Source: Epinephelus fuscoguttatus (lineage: Eukaryota; Chordata; Actinopteri; Perciformes; Serranidae). From it: a stretch of 64,000 bases of DNA. Positions 35,721 to 56,145 of this stretch are shown here, one piece after another. The DNA lies in the NCBI RefSeq assembly GCF_011397635.1, contig NC_064763.1:27226937-27290936 (forward strand), written 5' to 3'. A program made the translations under genes and the position numbers. Numbering within the stretch: the stretch's first letter is position 1; the number at the start of each line of letters is the position of its first letter. The notes under the pieces were generated by a model that saw only the letters and a program-made list of their open reading frames with translations, was not told where the DNA came from and made no database searches.

Positions 35721-38403
35721 ATAACCACTCAGTGTTCTGGCGTTAATTATTATAAAATGTCATTGAAACTGCCTTCTGGGAAATTAAGATAATTGATCCA
35801 CTTATGCCAAAATGCAGACTCAAGCACAGTGGGTCGCCTGAATTAACTGTCACCTTTCCAGAGGTGATGAGTGTGCAGGATAGTCAGCTGCTGTCTATGA
35901 CTTTCACATTATGAACATCTAATTGTTTAGTTTTTTCATCATAAATCAACAACTTGGCAGCACTCTCTGACAAGTCACCAAGTTGGACCTAGTGGATCTA
36001 TTAGTGGCTAATAAGTTGTTTACAAGGCCTGTGAGCCCATTAATAAGATCAACCTGGGTCTCCAGGTTGTCAAAACTCTCTCTGGCTGGTATTTATCATC
36101 TTGCTAATGGAGTTATAAATGCTGATAATTCATGAATTAATACTATTTGTAAGTTTTATTCTTATATAAGTGCGTCAAGTGAAGTTGATACATGGATTTT
36201 GGTACAGATTGTTCACTTTTTGGCAGAGTACAAGTATCCTGCTGGGGGATAAAGCAGCTGCCAGTGGACAAAGATGTTCATGTGACTTACACCTGATCCA
36301 TAAATCATTATCAAATGATTTATTAACCATTCATAAAGTCACTTGCGGTTTACAAACTCTTTTAGCGGTGTTCTTGTTTGACCAAGATAGCCAAATTTGA
36401 GTCATCACTTCCTGTTACTGCACATTCAACACCTACATCCCTGCATCTTTGAAGCTTTGTGTCTTGCTTAGCCATCAAAGGGATGGGGCTGACACCTGCT
36501 GGCCAACTCTGAGCAGTACAACTGTAGAGACCAATAGGTGAACTGATGGTTCTGCCTTTACAAAGTAAATGCTGGTCACATTAGTGATATACAGACAGCA
36601 TAACCACACTCTGATTGCTTTGGTCTTTGTTCCCGTCATTTGGGTAGGTGAGTGTGACCCTTTAGCTTGCACAGATCTCTGAGTAGGCTACAACCTGCAC
36701 CCCAAGCACAGCTGTGATATGGTGTAAAAACAAGTGTATTGGCTCATCAAAATAGTAGATAAGCCTATATAATTATAAACTTGCTCTGTGATTATGTGAA
36801 CCTGTAGAGTGATGTATAAGGACATGTGTGTGACATGGTTTTGTTTGTGAGTCTGTTTTGTTCTCTTTCCTTCTAGACTTATTTGTTAATTTTTCTTCAG
36901 GTACTGGAGTCCACCTCCATATCATAAAAAACATGTGCCTTGTATTTTTGTATGCCCAAAAACTAAAATATGTATGCCATGTACTGAGCCTTTCAAACCA
37001 ATAAAAACTTGAATTAGTCTTTTATCATTATTTCTCTCCTAAGTGCTTGAAGGTCACAGGTTTTTTGTCTTTCAGCACCATGCTGCTCCACCATCCCCTC
37101 CAATCCACATCCATGAAGAAGCACATTGTTCCATAAACTCACCTGTAATGTATTCTTTACTGTAGGCTGGAAACCTCTATACATTCAGTTTGATGCCTGC
37201 TGGCGAATTTCTATATTATTTACATTTATTTATGGTAATGATTTGCAGCTCATCTCAATCTAAACTGTAAAATCACCGTGCCATTCTCAAGTTCCTGTGT
37301 GGCTCTGTCATGTTTGTGATGTTATTTTATGGTACAAAATAATCCAGATTTAGTGTGTAGTAGCTACACTACCACCAAACACTGGCAAAATCATGCTAGC
37401 GTCACAAGTCTCCATTTGAGCACCAGCAGGACCTGGCACACTTTTTTGCAGTGATGGTTACCATTTTGGGCAGATTAAGGGTAGCCTAATTTGATTCCAG
37501 ATTTAGGTATTTAGTTTGAGATTTAGGGAGATTTACGTAGCCTATCTGTCTTAAGTTATATCTATGGTGAGAGAATTGAACATTGCAGCAGAGAATCTCT
37601 TGTATCTTGTCACGTTTAACCATTTCTTTCATACCAGTTTAGCTTATTCTGGTTTTGGGCCTCTCTTTGTCTCTTTAATTTTCCATTTTGAGAGCTGAAG
37701 TTTAAAGAACTGGTATTGGAGGCATTTTGAAGGCTGAATCTATGTTCCAAGTAAACATTCATGAATTAAAGTTAATGGATTTAAGTAATAGTTTGTGAGA
37801 ATTTAATTCATGGTACGGAGCTGTGGCCATTCTACATTTATTCATAATGTTTTCAAAAATACCCGTACACTCATCATTTCAAATTCAGTTGTCCCTATGT
37901 TTCGGGGACATATGATAGGACCATTGATGATTAGCTGAATAAGAGACTGTTCTTTACTGATCAGAGGAGGGGGTGGCTGGAGTGTGACTTCATTTTTTTA
38001 TTTTTTGTTTTTATTTTGACCCGACCCAAAGTTATAAATATTTTTCCTTGAGCCTCCAAGACAAGCAAATGAGGTTAAATGAGACATGCATATTTAGTTG
38101 ATGATAGACTGTTTGTTTCCTTGAGGTATTCTGTTTAAACATGTGCTATCTAAAGATACATGATACGGAATTGTTTTCAGCCCATAGCAATTACAGATAA
38201 GTGGTTGTTTCTCATGGCAGATACTGGTAAAATAAGATATAATTTTAATTTTTTGTATTTTCTGATTAATTCATCAGTACTGATATATATTTTGCATCCC
38301 TTGTTCTATCTAAATATGCTTGTTACCTTAAAGTGTTCTGCCTCAATATGTTGAGGTGGGTTCTTATGTGAAAAAAATATTTGCTTTAATTAACTTTTTA
38401 TGT
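35721..38403. other. Intergenic DNA between hephl1 and tmem135, nothing recognisable
   Basis: A/T-rich unique-looking sequence with no open frame resembling a protein family and no defined repeat. Distal regulatory elements of hephl1 or tmem135 could be here but none is visible. Confidence 0.6.
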
Positions 38404-38770
38404 GGGCGGCATGGTGGTGTGGTGGTTAGCACTGTCACCTCACAGCAAGAGGGTTGCCGGTTCGATCCCAGGCGTGGGAGCCCTTCTGTGTGGAGTTTGC
38501 ATGTTCTCCCCGTGTCAGCGTGGGTTCTCTCTGGGCATTCCGGCTTCCTCCCACAGTCCAAAGACATGCAGATTGGGGACTAGGTTAACTGATAACTCTA
38601 AATTGTCCATAGGTGTGAATGTGAGCGTGAATGGTTGTTTGTCTCTATGTGTCAGCCCTGCGATAGTCTGACGACCTGTCCAGGGTGTACCCTGCCTCTT
38701 GCCCGATGTCATCTGCAATAGGCTCCAGCCCCCCACAACCCTCAAGAGGATGAAGCGGTTAGAAGATGAA
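38404..38770 (+). mobile_element. tRNA-headed SINE-like repeat, copy 2
   Basis: Begins GGGCGGCATGGTGGTGTGG, then TTAGCACTGTCACCTCACA (A-box side) and GGTTCGATCCC (B box), followed by TGCATGTTCTCCCCGTGT, CACAGTCCAAAGACATGCAG, GCCCTGCGATAGTCTG and GGCTCCAGCCCCCCAC. Same family as 22372-22735, inverted relative to it. Confidence 0.8.
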
Positions 38771-38816
38771 GATGAAGCTGTGTGGACAATTCTGGTACAT
38801 TTACATCTGGACAGCC

Positions 38817-39014
38817 TGTCACTGGGTTGGTACCCTTATAAGTACATTATAGTATTCTTTTAACGGATATGTTGCTATACTGTAGTTTAAAGATGCTTAT
38901 ATGTCTAGCAAGGTACATAATTGTACTTTAATTGGTACAATTTGGTAAGGTACAAAAATGGACCAGTACTAAAGGGTACACAATTGTCTTTCAAAACAGT
39001 ACCCCCCAGTGACA
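38817..39014. mobile_element. Small MITE rich in GGTACA/TGTACC words
   Basis: The left end TGTCACTGGGTTGGTACCC is mirrored by GTACCCCCCAGTGACA at the right, giving a roughly 200-bp foldback element. Confidence 0.6.
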
Positions 39015-39815
39015 AGCATTTGTACCCTTTTAGGTACACACTGGTACTTCCATTTTTGAGTGTGTGTAGAATTAGCAATTTTGATGAAAAATTACTCATA
39101 AGTAATGAACAGTCCCTAAATAAATTATTGTTTAAATCAGTGTTGTTTCATTTTGTGTGGTACTGGAAAGACTGACTTATATAACCAGAGGAAGGGCAGG
39201 AGAAGTTGAAAAAATGTGGAAATCTTTATTGGAATTTATTGGACATCAGGGTAAACAACCACTATGAAATAGCTGTGTGTAGAGTGTATTAATGTTGTTA
39301 TTGTCTTTCATATTGTCCTTCTTTAGTCTGATATGTTTTTGTTATTAATTTATTTCTCTGTCTTTAAATATGTGAGGCATTGTGGATATTTGCTTTGTTG
39401 TCTGTGTGTGCGTGAAATATGTGGAAAAACCTAATAAAAATAGTTTATTCACATAACAATTCACAGATCTTCAATAAACCACTGACTAATAATACATTTA
39501 GAGTCCACCCTATGGCCCAGTCAAAGAGCATGGATACCAAGAGGCGAAGCTCCGTTGAATTTCTGCCAACAGCCACTAGGGGCGCTACCGCCATTTTGGA
39601 CTGTTGAGCTTGGACTGTTGCGCCCAGACAGCATGCAAGATCTCAAGGAGAGAGGAGAAAAAAAGTAAAAGAAAACAGTGTAGTGCAATTAACTGCAACA
39701 ACTGTCGGTGGAACACCCCGCACCTGGCCTTCCACTGTTTCCCGAAGGATCCCGACAGAGGTGTAGGGTTTAAAGTGTTTTAATATATCAATTTAATATG
39801 CCAGTTTTCGTGGGA

Positions 39816-39816
<1 letters not shown>

Positions 39817-39879
<63 letters not shown>
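39817..39879. repeat. (TA)n microsatellite
   Basis: About 31 TA units abutting the 3' end of the L2-like LINE; it may have grown from that element's 3' simple-repeat tail. Confidence 0.95.
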
Positions 39880-39882
<3 letters not shown>

Positions 39883-40070
39883 CTTATGACTCTTGCAGTG
39901 GATAAGGAAAAACTCCCCCAAAAAAACCCTTTAACGGGGAAAAAAACCCGATAGAAACCTCAGGAAGAGCAACTGAGGAGGGATCCCTCTTCCAGGACAG
40001 ACAGACGTGCAATAGATGTCGTACAGAACAGATAAGAATAATAAATTAACAGTAATCCACATGACACAAT

Positions 40071-40118
<48 letters not shown>

Positions 40119-41215
40119 GGTAATGACAGTAGCTTACAACAACATTATTGAAAGTAATAATATTATAGTTATATTTCTGGCTACTGTGGTACAATATGTT
40201 GAAAGTATGTATTAATATCTGGCAGTATACATGTGTGACAATAGTCATGTGTATAATAACAGTAGAAGTATGACTAATGACTAATGATGGCAGCAGCAGC
40301 AGGAGGCATCTGGCAGGACCACGGCAGCAGCACAACCACACACGTCACGCTGTCCAGGCACCGCTGCGATATGAGTTAATCTGGGAGACAGTGGAGCACA
40401 AAGGCTCCGGAGAAGAAGCCGAGTTAGTGACATCCAGAATGGCCGAGTTAGCAAGATGCAGTAATAGAATACGAGAGAGAGAGAAGGAGAGAAGGTGCCC
40501 AGTGTATTATAGGGGGGTCCTCTGGCAGACTAGGCCTAAGTCAGCCTAACTAGGGGCTGGTACAGGGCAAGCCTGAGCCAGCCCTAACTATAAGCTTTAT
40601 CAAAGAGGAAAGTCTCAAGTCTAGTCTTAAATGTGGAGACGGTGTCTGCCTCCCGGACCGTAACAGGAAGATGATTCCACAGGAGAGGAGCCTGATAGCT
40701 GAAGGCTCTAGCTCCTGATCTACTTTTGGAGACTTTAGGGACCACAAGTAACCCTGCATTCTCAGAGCGCAGTGTTCTGGTGGGATAATATGGCACTATG
40801 AGCTCTCTAAGATATGACGGAGCTTGACCATTTAGAGCTTTATAAATTAACAGTAGGATTTTAAATTCAATTCTGGATTTTACAGGGAGCCAGTGCAGAG
40901 AAGCTAAAACAGGAGAAATATGATCTCGTTTCTTAGTTCCTGTTAGTACACGTGCTGCTGCATTCTGAATTAGCTGGAGAGTTTTTAAGGACTTACTAGA
41001 GCTACCTGATAATAGAGAGTTACAGTAATCCAGCCTAGAGGTAACAAAAGCGTGGACCAATTTTTCTGCATCTTTTCGGGTCAGGATAGGCCTAATTTTC
41101 GCAATATTACGCAGATGAAAAAATGCAGTCCGTGAGGTTTGTTTTAAATGAGAATTAAAAGACAAATCTCGATCAAATATTACTCTGAGGTTTCTTACGG
41201 TAGTGCTAGAGGCCA
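39880..41215 (-). mobile_element. 5'-truncated L2/CR1-clade LINE inside the THAP element
   Basis: The minus strand at 41165-40584 keeps an almost intact 193-codon C-terminal frame: RLDYCNSLLSGSSSKSLKTL, HISPVLASLHWLPVKSRIEF, KALNGQAPSYL and LLWNHLPVTVREADTVSTFK. A long 3' UTR follows to about 39880, with the GGAAGAGCAACTGAGGAGGG-type block common in fish L2 elements and a (GA)n tract. The intact tail suggests it is younger than the LINE at 30930-32222. Confidence 0.8.
40075..40114. repeat. (GA)n microsatellite in the LINE 3' UTR
   Basis: About 19 GA units inside the 3' region of the L2-like element. Confidence 0.9.
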
Positions 41216-41287
41216 GAGCAATGCCAACTAGAGAAACTATGTCAAGATTACTGCTTTAGCATTAAAATATATCAGATTAAAATATCT

Positions 41288-41314
41288 TTATTATTATTAT
41301 TATTATTATTATTA
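41288..41314. repeat. (TTA)n trinucleotide tract
   Basis: Nine TTA/ATT units between the LINE 5' truncation point and the right arm of the THAP element. Confidence 0.85.
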
Positions 41315-41751
41315 CTGTCCCCTTACTGTACAAAATGTAAATAAATCTTAAATAAATAATTATTATTAATTTATTTATTTTTTGGTAGATTGGCTTATGA
41401 TGGCTTATTTGAAGGAGTAATTAAGTTAATCTTCTCATAAGTGGATGTAATATGTAGGGATGCCATCTCGGCCGTTTTTCGTCGTTTTGTTTTTTTTAAA
41501 GTCTATATTTTGCTTTACATAAACGTGAAAAAGCAGCTGTGACCAAGCTATCACGAGGTGAGTAGCATTGTAAGCATAATTAATAATAATAATTATCGAT
41601 ATACTTCAGTTTGTCTGTGTGTTTTTGTATGTAAGCGGCTCTGCTGCGGTCTGCTGACGGTCCAAAATGGCGGCGGTAGGACGACACCATGGGGGAATTT
41701 GTTGCTATGGGCGTTCTATTGAGCTTCGCCTCTTGGTATCCATGCTCTTTG

Positions 41752-49677
<7,926 letters not shown>

Positions 49678-49940
49678 CTTGGGAGCAGGCTGTAGGAGGG
49701 GCTTTTAGGGTTACCTCAACGTGAACAGTTTGGCTGTTCTATCTGAGTAATTTAAGGATTTTTTTTTAAAAGGCGTTATGACAGCTCAGAAGTGGTGTTG
49801 TTGTGTAATGAGATGGGATATGCTTTGGAGGATTTAAAAGCCTGTGATCTGTCCAAAGCAGGGCATCATGAGTGTTCAGCGTGGTGCTGCACAAAAGCAC
49901 ATTTACTGGCTGGGATTGTATGAATACAGGTAACCAGTGA

Positions 49941-49946
49941 AATAAA
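49941..49946 (+). terminator. tmem135: Putative poly(A) signal of tmem135
   Basis: AATAAA 264 nt after the tmem135 stop codon, the first canonical hexamer downstream. Further AATAAA motifs (for example near 51571) could give longer 3' UTRs. Confidence 0.5.
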
Positions 49947-49949
49947 TGA

Positions 49950-52450
49950 AGTGTACTAATACAAGTATTTCAAAGTCCTAATGAAACCCTAATAGCACTT
50001 GCTAAACTCTAATAATAAGAAAGCCATCTAAATGATTGAATCTTTCTGTCAAGTTGCTCATTTGCGTTGTACAGGTTTACATTAACCTGCTCTGCAAGAT
50101 ATGGATGGTGATAGATAACCTTACGGGGTCAGCACTTAAATCACAAAGAAAGCCTAAAATTGGATAATTGGAAATTAAAAATGATTTCGCTTTGGCTGCA
50201 ACAACATTCCTTTTATCCTTTGATCATAAAATTTCTTCATTTTCCAAGTTACCTGTAGGTTTGTACTGACTGAACTCAGTTTGGTTATTTCACAACAGAG
50301 TGTGAAACTAAAACAGACTCAGTGATTCCTGATTTTGACTGTGATTGACGAGGAGAAAGAACTTGTGATCATTACTGAATGTGTACTTGTCTAGTGAGTG
50401 GAACTGATAATATATATTTAATTATGTAGCCTTATTAATGAGAGATGTATTTAGATTGTGGTCTATGATGTGAAACAGAGAGGTGGAAAGTCACCACTTT
50501 TAACCAGTTAAAATTATTATTATTTTTTTTGTCATGTCATCATCGCGTTTTAAATGCAATTGAGGTTTTCTTTTTCTCCAGATCTCAGACTAGAGTGCTG
50601 TAAAATTTGACAATAATAATTGCAATGGATAATGTGGTAAAGGGAGCAACTTGATTATTGGAGCGGGACACATATTAAGCAGGGGGTCTTCCCCAGGAAA
50701 ATTAGAGCATCATACACTTTTATTTCCTGCATTCTGGCGAATTTGTATGCACCAATATGTGCCTTTTCTGCATCAATTTAAACAAACAAAAAAATATCAG
50801 GCGCCACATTACCTTTCACAGTATACTGGAATATAATGCAGTGAGGCTCTCAGGCAGTCTGTGTTGCATTCAAATATTTAGTCTGCTGTAAATCAATTCT
50901 TATTTACAATTATCCCGGCTGAGTCAACACACATGTAGGCAGGATTTACGCTTGTGCGTCTAACTGTCTAAATGTTATGTGCCACCTATACACACCATTC
51001 ATTCGAATTGATTCTTAAACCCCTGGACCTTAATTGCTCGTGTGTTTCAGCAGGATATCTGCTCATATTCAAAACTTTCTGCACCATAAAAACTGAAGTG
51101 TTCTCTCATATTTTGAGATAAAGTGAGAAAAAAATCGTTATATTACGAGAATAAAGTCATAATTCCCCTGTCGTCAAGGTTTGGCACGAGCTCACCATCA
51201 GATACTTGGTGTCTCTTCCACCTCTTGCTTGCAGTTAAATACACAGGCCCTTTAGTTGATACAGAAATTGTTTAAATGTCATACATGTATATTTTAAGTA
51301 TAGCCTTTAATTTACATGTATTTACCTGAGCCAAGACTTTATAATGTTATGAGTTGGACTGCAAGGGAGCCTAAATTTGCAGATCCATGTAATTCAGAAT
51401 CCAGTTTAATAACCAGTTGTAAATTATTCAAAATTTTAAACCACAAAATCATATGTCTACACAAATTTCAAAAAGTCATCACCACAGTCAGCCTGCTCCT
51501 TCATTTTCATTTCATTCTCTGGTGTTTGGGTTCAAAACGACTCATCTGCATGACTGAATATTTTATTCACGAATAAAGGCCAAACCTGATTCAATTTTAA
51601 TATTTGGTTGTTTCACATGAGCTCATAAAATATAAAAAAAAAAATGGTGCTGGCTGTTTGCATTTTAATTAATACTCACGGTCAGTTCCAAGGTGAACCC
51701 CATTGCTTAAAACCCACATTGATTGAAACATTGTTTACTGAGGAATTTGGTGTTGCATCGAAATGTTTGCCTGAAGGCCAGAAGTCTGTGAATAGAAAGT
51801 ACACAGCTCCATCTGCTTGAGTTTTTGTTCGATGCTGAGAGATGAGGATATCTGCCAAAAAGATGTTTGGAATTTTAAATACTTTATTTTCTCTGGAAAG
51901 TCTGCATTGCATCTTTCACTAAGTGATAAACAGTCCCAGTGGTTGTGCAGTTAATGGAATAATGGGAACAGTGGGTACTTCTGTGGCTCATGGAGGATTT
52001 CTGTGCTCATCACTAAATACACTATTGCATCTCACAGCGTTCATCATAACTTCATTCCAGATGTAAAATAATTACACATAATTATACTGTAAAATTGTTA
52101 CATCTTTTTTGTGTACACCTCATATTTCTGGTAGTTATTTAAGCTGCCATTTTGTTTACTTAAAATATGCATTCAGTTTTTCAACTCAACCCAGCTTTGG
52201 ACACACGTGACCTCCATAACACAAGCCATGATTTAAATGAAAATAGTGCATGGTTGATGTTCAGACTAAAGTAGAGGTGGTATATTAACTAAACATATGA
52301 CAAAGAACTATAATGCAACTCTGCAGATGTTTTTGATTTATGTAAAAAAGTGTATATTAAAATCATTTTTGAATATCATGTGCAAGGCTTTTTTTCTGTG
52401 CTGAGTTTCATCTTGTGTAATTTTGATGTTGAGGAAAATATTTTGATGAA
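49950..52450. other. Intergenic or extended 3' UTR of tmem135, no gene seen
   Basis: A/T-rich sequence without recognisable coding exons or defined mobile elements. Alternative poly(A) hexamers mean part of it may be tmem135 3' UTR. Confidence 0.55.
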
Positions 52451-52454
52451 GATC

Positions 52455-53507
52455 AAATTCTTGGTGTCATAGATTCAACAAAAAGCTGGAAACATTCCTC
52501 AGAAATTTTGGTCCATATTGACATGATAGCATCACACGGTTGGCGCAGATTGTGGGCTGCACATTCATGATGCAAATCTCCTGTTCCACCACATCCCAAA
52601 GGTGCTCCATTGGATTGAGATCTGGTGACTGTGGAGGCCACTGGAGTACAGTGAACTCATTGTCATGTTCAAGAAACCAGTTTGAGATGATTTGAGCTTT
52701 GTGACATGGTGCGTTATCCTGCTGGAAGTAGCCATCAGAAGATGGGTACACTGTGTTCATAAAGGGATGGACACGCTCAGCAACAATACTCAGGTAGGCT
52801 GTGGTGTTTAAACCATGCTCAGTTGGTACTAAGGGGCCCAAAGTGTACCAAGAAAATCTCCCCCACACCATTACACCACCACCAGCAGCCAGAACCGCTG
52901 ATATACAAGGCAGGATGGATCCATGCTTTCAAGTTGTTTACACCAAATCTGACCCTACCATCTGAATGTGGCAGCAGAAATCCAGACTCACCAGACCAGG
53001 CAACATTTTTTCAATCTTCTGTTGTGCAATTTTGCTGAGCCTGTTCGAACTGTAGCCTCGGTTCCCTGTTGTTAGCTGACAGGAGTGGCACCTGGTGTGG
53101 TCTTCTGCTGCTGTAGCCCATCTGCTTCAAGGTTCAACATGTTCATTCAGAGATGGTCTTCTGCAGACCTTGGTTGTAACGAGTTGGTATTTGAGTTACT
53201 GTTGCCTTTCTATCATCTTGAACCAGTCTGGCCATTCTCCTCTGACCTCTGGCATCGACAAGGTATTTTCACCCAGAGAACTGCTGTTGTCTCTGTTTGG
53301 GACCGTCCTCAGACCAGCCAGTCTGGCACCAACAACCAAAGTCACTTAAATCACGTTTCTTCTCCATTCTGATGTTCGGTTTGAACTTCAGCAGGTCGTC
53401 TTGACCATGTCTACATGCCTAAATGCACTGAGTTGGTGTCACGTGGGTGGCTGATTAGCATTTGCATTCACAAGCAGTTGAACAGTTGTACCTAATAAAG
53501 TACAACA
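52455..53507 (-). mobile_element. Tc1-like transposon, truncated and decayed
   Basis: The minus strand at about 52871-52467 encodes a long transposase piece: GYFQQDNAPCHKAQIISNWF (second Asp), LQWPPQSPDLNPMEHLWDVV (Glu side) and the C-terminal helix. The plus-strand right part carries the decayed N-terminal half, ending in GTACCTAATAAAGTACAAC, the terminal repeat of a widespread teleost Tc1-like family. The 3' terminal repeat at the left is missing and the N-terminal half has deletions. Confidence 0.82.
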
Positions 53508-56145
53508 CAGTTTCCACAGGCATACTGCTCATTACCTTTGTCTGAGATCTTGCTGCATTGCTACATGTCAAGGCCTCAAGATTAGACATGCCCACTGGAA
53601 CAGATACAACTGATTCTAAGCAGTACTACACAATCAGATAATACTTAGGTGCGTCACCACTGCTGCTTGACGCTGTGTGCATGCACTGCTGTGAAGTAGT
53701 TACCTGATTCCAGACATGACGCTTGTTTGCTATTAGGGAAGAAGAGTTAAAGGTATGTATACTGTACTAATACTCTGTCCTCTGCTCAGTCATGTCTCCT
53801 AATAGTGCAAAATTGTTTGGAAAATAATTTTTAGTGTCACTCTGCATGGTAACAGTCAAAAAAAACCCCACAAAGGATACAATTAAAACTTACAAGAAGT
53901 ATCACTAGAGTGTAACAGTTTATCTTTAAAATGCTTTAGCATAGTAGGCCTACAGATGCTGGGACATGGCAGAGGTTTAGTCATGTGATCCTGTGTTGGT
54001 GTAATGAGTTTTTTATTATTGACAAGGCTGCAGTGTCTGCAATTTATTCACGGAGGGCAGCAATGAGCGCACAATGCTTTTGGTTTACACCTAAAGGACA
54101 AGAAGAAGACATCCATAACGGAAGTAAATATATTTGTGTCAAGTAGGCACATAAAAGCACTTCTGTTTTGTAGCTTCCTTTTCAAAGTAAAAGCGTGTGA
54201 CCCACCTCATTTAAAATGGAAAGGATACATCAGAATACCCAATGAAGCCTCATTTATTCTGAAATAACAGTTAAGAACAGATGGTATTATGGTGCATATC
54301 ATCTCTTAGCTAAAGAGCAAGCAAATGGTTGATTCATTCATGGAATTAGTTTCTTCAACTATTTTGGAACAACTGAACTCAAAGAACGTTCCTAGCATTT
54401 GTTTTACAGTACACCACAAAATGGTATATGGTCTCCAGATTTTCCATCGGTTTCCTCTTGGCTTTTATAGATTCAAACAAAAAATTCTGTTTCAAATTTC
54501 TTGTTCACGCATTTTTATCTATAAGCTGTTATTGAATTGGAGTAAGGGACTACTTTGCTCACACATGTCTTACCCTGTTTATTTTGGATAATCCCCTTAG
54601 TGTTTACATGTTCATTTGAAACTGTTTTCTGTCCAAGGTAACAACAGTAAAAGCTGTTAACCCTCTGAGACCTGCTGGGCCTTCGCCAATCCTCGCCAAC
54701 TTCCTGTCTTCAGGAGGCTGGAGCAGACTGAGTTTAAAAGGTAGTGATAATACTGATATCCAGTGGTGTAGTGGTAGTTGATGAGGTGGGCGTGCTGCTA
54801 GTAGATGGGTAGGTTATCGAGGAGGAAGTGGGTGTTCTCTCCTATATATTCCAAGGGCTTTTTGGCTTATAGGTGGGTATACTGTAAATGGTGTACTCCA
54901 TATACCTGTGTATACCTTCTATGACCTGGAGAATCCAGCCATATCACCAAGGACATCATGCTAGCTTCCCAGGAAGGGGGCTAAAGAACACACCAAAGTT
55001 GGGCTAAATTTTGGTGAGGGAAAAACAGCATGGCCATTTGCACCTCTAACCTGAAGATATCTGAATGAAAATGGGCTCTGTGGGTACCCATGAGTCTCCT
55101 CTTTACAAACATGTACCATGCAGTGTTTTTGCATGCAGTAGAAATGTGTTATTTCCACCCAGGCCTACCATATTTGAATATTTCTGCATACTGGGGTCCC
55201 TAAACATACTTGGAAATGCACACATTGGGTATGACTGGAAAGCTGAGACTTCTGTGGATTCAGATAGACCAATTTTATTAATATGTGTGTAGTGAGACCA
55301 TTTCTTTGAAACAGACCTCACTGTATAAAATGGCCTATAGTGATCTCTAGAATAATCACAAACTCATGAACCTTCACAAACTAGAGACCCCAGGCATTCA
55401 GAAGATGTGTGGCTTTCATAGGTAAACTGACATCAAGGAGGTTTCTCAGCAGTTTCCAGAACAGAAGTGCTTGCCATCCAATCGCAGAAAAAGCTAATTT
55501 TCACACAAATATCCAAATGTCAAAAGTTTGTGATACTGAATCACTGCATGGATTTTACTGTGGTGTTCCTCAAGGTCTTGGTGTTTTAACGGGGCAGTTT
55601 GGATGTATTTATTTGAACTTTTTTATCACTTATGAAGTGATAAAAAAATGCTTAAATTTAGCACCAAAACTGTGTAAAAGATAGTATCAACCCCAAAATT
55701 ATATGAGACATAACTGAGCATGGGAATGGTCATCAAATACTTCCATCATGATGTTATAAGCCCTTCAACACTCTATACTTGCAAAGTTTAAATATGTGTC
55801 TCACCAAAACACATTGTTTGTTACAGATCTATGACTTGAGAACTTGACACAATGCTCAGCTGCATCTCAAATTAATCGCCAGGCACCAGCTTTGAAATGA
55901 TGTACGCCACTTCTGTGTGGCTTCTACTGATGATCTGCTATGTCCCCATTAAATTCATCTGCCCAAAGAAGCTTTTATTCTAAATCGTGAGGATGTCGTT
56001 TTATTTTGAAAGGTTTAGACAGGAAGTCATCAATTCCGTCACACCTGCGTAATTAGTCTCTTTCACTCTGTGCCGCTGAACGCCACCACCGAGTGGCTAG
56101 TTAATTATCTCTATTAAGTGATACTATTAACTTTAATGTGTAACC
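53508..56145. other. Intergenic region upstream of ltn1
   Basis: No coding exon recognised. Positions about 54655-55850 look like an old non-coding repeat that may start with TTAACCCTCTGAGACCTG (TTAA-type end), but no matching right end was found. A 13-bp-stem hairpin, TTTTTTATCACTT / AAGTGATAAAAAA, lies at about 55619-55648. The ltn1 promoter should be in the last few hundred bases; it is not strongly GC-rich and no TATA box is clear. Confidence 0.5.

Larger units (their letters stand above)
39522..41751. mobile_element. P-element-like (THAP) DNA transposon remnant with 31-bp perfect TIRs
   Basis: Positions 39522-39552 and 41721-41751 are exact 31-bp inverted repeats beginning CAAAGAGCATGGATACC. 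Further inward both arms share CTACCGCC(GCC)ATTTTGGAC. Flanking sequences GCCCAGT and GTCCAGT suggest a degenerate 7-8 bp duplication. On the left arm (39679-39759, plus) an open frame reads CSAINCNNC then HLAFHCFPKDPDR, a THAP-type zinc-finger start as in P-element transposases, ending at a GT-like donor. The transposase core is absent. Much of the interior is an L2-like LINE (39880-41215). The right end is 136 bp from the tmem135 ATG. Confidence 0.65.
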
